This document shows positions 4,995-6,860 of a stretch of 6,860 nucleotides of DNA, one piece after another. The DNA comes from an archaeon (lineage in GTDB: Archaea > Thermoplasmatota > Thermoplasmata > Methanomassiliicoccales > Methanomethylophilaceae), in assembly GCA_024399225.1 (NCBI GenBank), contig JAKSHV010000056.1, positions 1 to 6,860 on the forward strand, read 5' to 3'. Made by a program: the position numbers and the translations under genes. The notes under the pieces are model-generated. The model ran no database searches. It saw only the letters and a program-made list of their open reading frames with translations, and was not told the origin of the DNA. Within the stretch, counting starts at the first letter, position 1, and every line of letters starts with the position of its first letter.

Positions 4995-5957
4995 ATGGAA
5001 TCTGAACGCTGCGCACTGGAGATCGTCCACCTGACGAAATCCTATGGGAAGTTCACAGCGGTAGATGATCTATCTCTCAGTCTTCAGAAAGGGGAGTTCA
5101 TGGGTCTGCTCGGACCCAACGGGGCAGGTAAGACCACCACGATGAAATGCATCACCGGAATGGCGAAACCCTCCCACGGACTCATCAAGATCGATGGAAT
5201 AGACACCGCCCGTTTTCACCGTGAAGCCCTCGGACATGTCGGTTGCCTCATCGAGACTCCCCAGTTCTATCCCGAATTCACCCCAATGGACATCCTCCGC
5301 TACATCGGAAAATACTACGGTGTAACCGGAAAGGAACTCAAGGTCCGTGCCAACGACGTACTCGACGAGGTACGTATGTGGGACCTCCGCAAGAAGAAGA
5401 TCGGAACCCTCTCCAAGGGAGAGAAGCAGAGAATCGCACTGGCACAGGCGCTTCTGCCCAATCCCGACCTGCTTATCCTCGACGAACCCACCTCCGGACT
5501 CGACCCCCGCGGTATGATCGAGGTCAGGGAGATCCTCGGCAACCTCAAACGCAGCAGGAGGTCGATGCTCATCAGCACCCACATCATGAAGGAGGTCACC
5601 GAGCTCTGCGATTCCGTCACCATCATCGATAAAGGACACACGGTTCTTTCCGGAAAGGTGCAGTCGCTCGTAAACGACTCCCTCAAGAAAAGCGGAAAGG
5701 AATTCTCCATCGAGTTCCGTACCCTGAAGGTACCTACCGAGGCATTCTTCCTCGATCTCTCGAACACCACCGGTGTCCAGGAATACAAACAGCTCGCGGA
5801 ACGTTCATTCTCCGTATCCTTCAAAGGTTCCGAGAACGACCAGTCCGGACTTGTCGACATGATCATGAAACACGGTCTGGGTCTTCTCTCCATGGAGGAG
5901 AAAGGGGCCGACCTCGAAAGCCTGTACATGAACCTCACCCGCGAGGAGGGATACTGA
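4995..5957 (+). CDS. ABC transporter ATP-binding protein, ABC-2/BcrA-NatA type
   Basis: A 320-residue cytosolic ATPase that would power the permease encoded next to it. Walker A is GPNGAGKTT (40-48), the signature is LSKGEKQR (139-146), Walker B is LLILDEP (159-165) with catalytic E164, the D-loop is SGLD (167-170) and the H-loop histidine is H196 in STHIM. The Q-loop region reads LIETPQFYPEFT, like the bacitracin/lantibiotic immunity and drug-export group (IE-P-FYP); the usual glutamine position appears to be Glu87. A C-terminal region of about 100 residues (221-320) follows, the accessory domain usual in this group. The substrate cannot be told from the sequence; antimicrobial peptide or drug export or another efflux role is typical of the family. 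The stop overlaps the permease start as TGATG, so the two are translated together. Confidence 0.95.
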   Translation: MESERCALEIVHLTKSYGKFTAVDDLSLSLQKGEFMGLLGPNGAGKTTTMKCITGMAKPSHGLIKIDGIDTARFHREALGHVGCLIETPQFYPEFTPMDILRYIGKYYGVTGKELKVRANDVLDEVRMWDLRKKKIGTLSKGEKQRIALAQALLPNPDLLILDEPTSGLDPRGMIEVREILGNLKRSRRSMLISTHIMKEVTELCDSVTIIDKGHTVLSGKVQSLVNDSLKKSGKEFSIEFRTLKVPTEAFFLDLSNTTGVQEYKQLAERSFSVSFKGSENDQSGLVDMIMKHGLGLLSMEEKGADLESLYMNLTREEGY

Positions 5958-6860
5958 TGGTCACCATGACAAAACACGTCGATGAACCCGAGGAGACCGT
6001 CACGGAAGAACCTCAGGTCGTTCAGGAGACCGCTGAGGAACCTGTGGTCGAAGAGACCGTCGTAAACGACGAGCCCGAACCCGAGAAGGATGAATCTGTA
6101 CATGACGAACCTTCCGAAGATACCTCCGAAACCCCTGTCGAATCCGAGAAGGAAAGGCTGAAGAGGGAAAAGAAAGAGAGGAAGGAAAGGGAAAAGGCCG
6201 AGAAGGAGGAGGCCAAGGAGAAAGAGAAGGCGGAGAAGGTCGCGAGGAAGGAGAAGTCCAAGAAGAAGGGCGACGACAACTCCCCCATCCTCGAGAGGCG
6301 CGACACCGTCATCAAGCGCAGCGATTCCGTTGCCCACCGCAACGTCCGCTACAAGCCTCGCGGAAGGATATCCCAGACCTTCACAGCCACCCGTGTGGAG
6401 CTGAAGAGGCTCAAGAAGACCATCTCCCCCTGGATCCTTGTCCTGTGGGCCGTAGCGATCCTTGTCTCCGCCAATGTAGACGTTATCGCCAAGGGTCTGG
6501 ACATCTATGATGCACGGCAGGGCCTCGACATCCTGAGATACATGGGTAAGTTCCTGTTCTTATTGCCTATAATCGCTGTCTTCTACTGTGCTAAGGCCAG
6601 CGGAACCGTGCCTGTCCTGTTCAGGGACAAGATCGCATATCTGCACTTCGCACTCCCTGTATCCAAGGGCACTTTCTATATGGGAAAGTTCTTCGCATAT
6701 CTGTTGCTGACCGTCGCGATGCTCACTGTGTTCTACGGTTGTTCGTTCGTCAGCGCCCAGCTGTATTATCCTTACGAAGGATTCGAGAAGACGATCCTTG
6801 TGAGCTACGGTCTCGCATGTCTCGCATCGTTTGCACTCATCGCGATGATCATGTGCTTCA
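5957..6860 (+). CDS. ABC-2 type permease with a long charged N-terminal extension (partial at the right edge)
   Basis: 301 residues are visible from ATG 5957, which overlaps the ATPase stop as TGATG; the gene continues past the window. Residues 1-62 are very acidic with loose EETV/EEPV repeats. Residues about 62-104 are almost entirely E, K and R with few hydrophobic residues, fitting a long single alpha helix. Residues 105-155 are polar and basic (RNVRYKPRGR). Membrane segments are likely at about 157-172, 197-212, 245-262 and 279-300. Between the second and third lies the motif FRDKIAYLHFALPVSKGTFYMGKFF, like the 'LPVSR..Y..GK' stretch of ABC-2 permeases, which supports the assignment. With the ATPase it would form an exporter; the substrate is unknown. 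The extension is absent from ordinary family members and would lie in the cytosol. An in-frame ATG at codon 4 is an alternative start. Confidence 0.85.
   Translation, partial: MVTMTKHVDEPEETVTEEPQVVQETAEEPVVEETVVNDEPEPEKDESVHDEPSEDTSETPVESEKERLKREKKERKEREKAEKEEAKEKEKAEKVARKEKSKKKGDDNSPILERRDTVIKRSDSVAHRNVRYKPRGRISQTFTATRVELKRLKKTISPWILVLWAVAILVSANVDVIAKGLDIYDARQGLDILRYMGKFLFLLPIIAVFYCAKASGTVPVLFRDKIAYLHFALPVSKGTFYMGKFFAYLLLTVAMLTVFYGCSFVSAQLYYPYEGFEKTILVSYGLACLASFALIAMIMCF

Noticed and set aside
5315..6337. Minus-strand open frame opposite the ABC operon, with a Leu/Phe-rich part that looks like membrane segments
   Set aside because: The Leu/Phe/Ser richness is the complement of the Glu/Lys codons of the permease extension; it crosses two real genes.
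1..6860. tRNA genes, CRISPR arrays, transposases or attachment sites
   Set aside because: I looked for cloverleaf-like arms, evenly spaced direct repeats and transposase motifs and saw none that I could support.

Overview
The window looks like archaeal chromosome. Three things point there. HMG-CoA reductase is of the class I, biosynthetic type. The phenylalanyl-tRNA synthetase beta chain has the short archaeal/eukaryotic form (about 552 residues, starting MPV). The divergent promoters in the middle carry TATA boxes about 26 bp before start codons that lack a Shine-Dalgarno sequence, so they read as leaderless archaeal promoters. Internal operon genes instead have GGAAGG-type ribosome binding sites and overlapping TGATG stop/start junctions. 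With the Listeria-Bacteroides-type repeat in the surface protein at the left edge, my best guess is a host-associated methanogen of the Methanomassiliicoccales (Thermoplasmatota). That placement is inference, not proof.

Left region (1-1580): the C-terminal part of a large, membrane-anchored surface protein, followed by a stem-loop. Next is an intergenic stretch with a long imperfect inverted repeat (783-863) that has a TATA-like box in its loop. After it come three tandem small genes (871-1047, 1105-1281, 1286-1579) for paralogous proteins of unknown function. Two are exactly 58 residues long. The third aligns without gaps to them but has lost its stop codon and runs 79 bases into the gene on the opposite strand. 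This part is richer in A+T than the rest and is the accessory-looking portion.

Middle region (1471-4816, minus strand): a compact housekeeping operon in the order HMG-CoA reductase (isoprenoid lipid synthesis), phenylalanyl-tRNA synthetase beta chain, and a Bcp/PrxQ-type peroxiredoxin. The genes overlap by a few bases, and the operon ends at a GGGCC-TTCG-GGCCC hairpin followed by a T run. pheS is not beside pheT.

Right region (4817-6860, plus strand): a 178-bp divergent promoter region with a 20-bp imperfect palindrome, then a two-gene ABC-2 type transporter operon. The ATP-binding protein (320 residues) is followed, at a TGATG overlap, by a permease that runs off the window. The permease carries an unusual cytosolic N-terminal extension of about 150 residues: an acidic stretch, a long E/K/R-rich probable single alpha helix, and a basic stretch before the first membrane segment.

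I saw no tRNA, rRNA, CRISPR array or recognisable transposase. No stretch longer than 300 bases lacks a gene; the longest gaps are 722-870 and 4817-4994, both described as regulatory regions.
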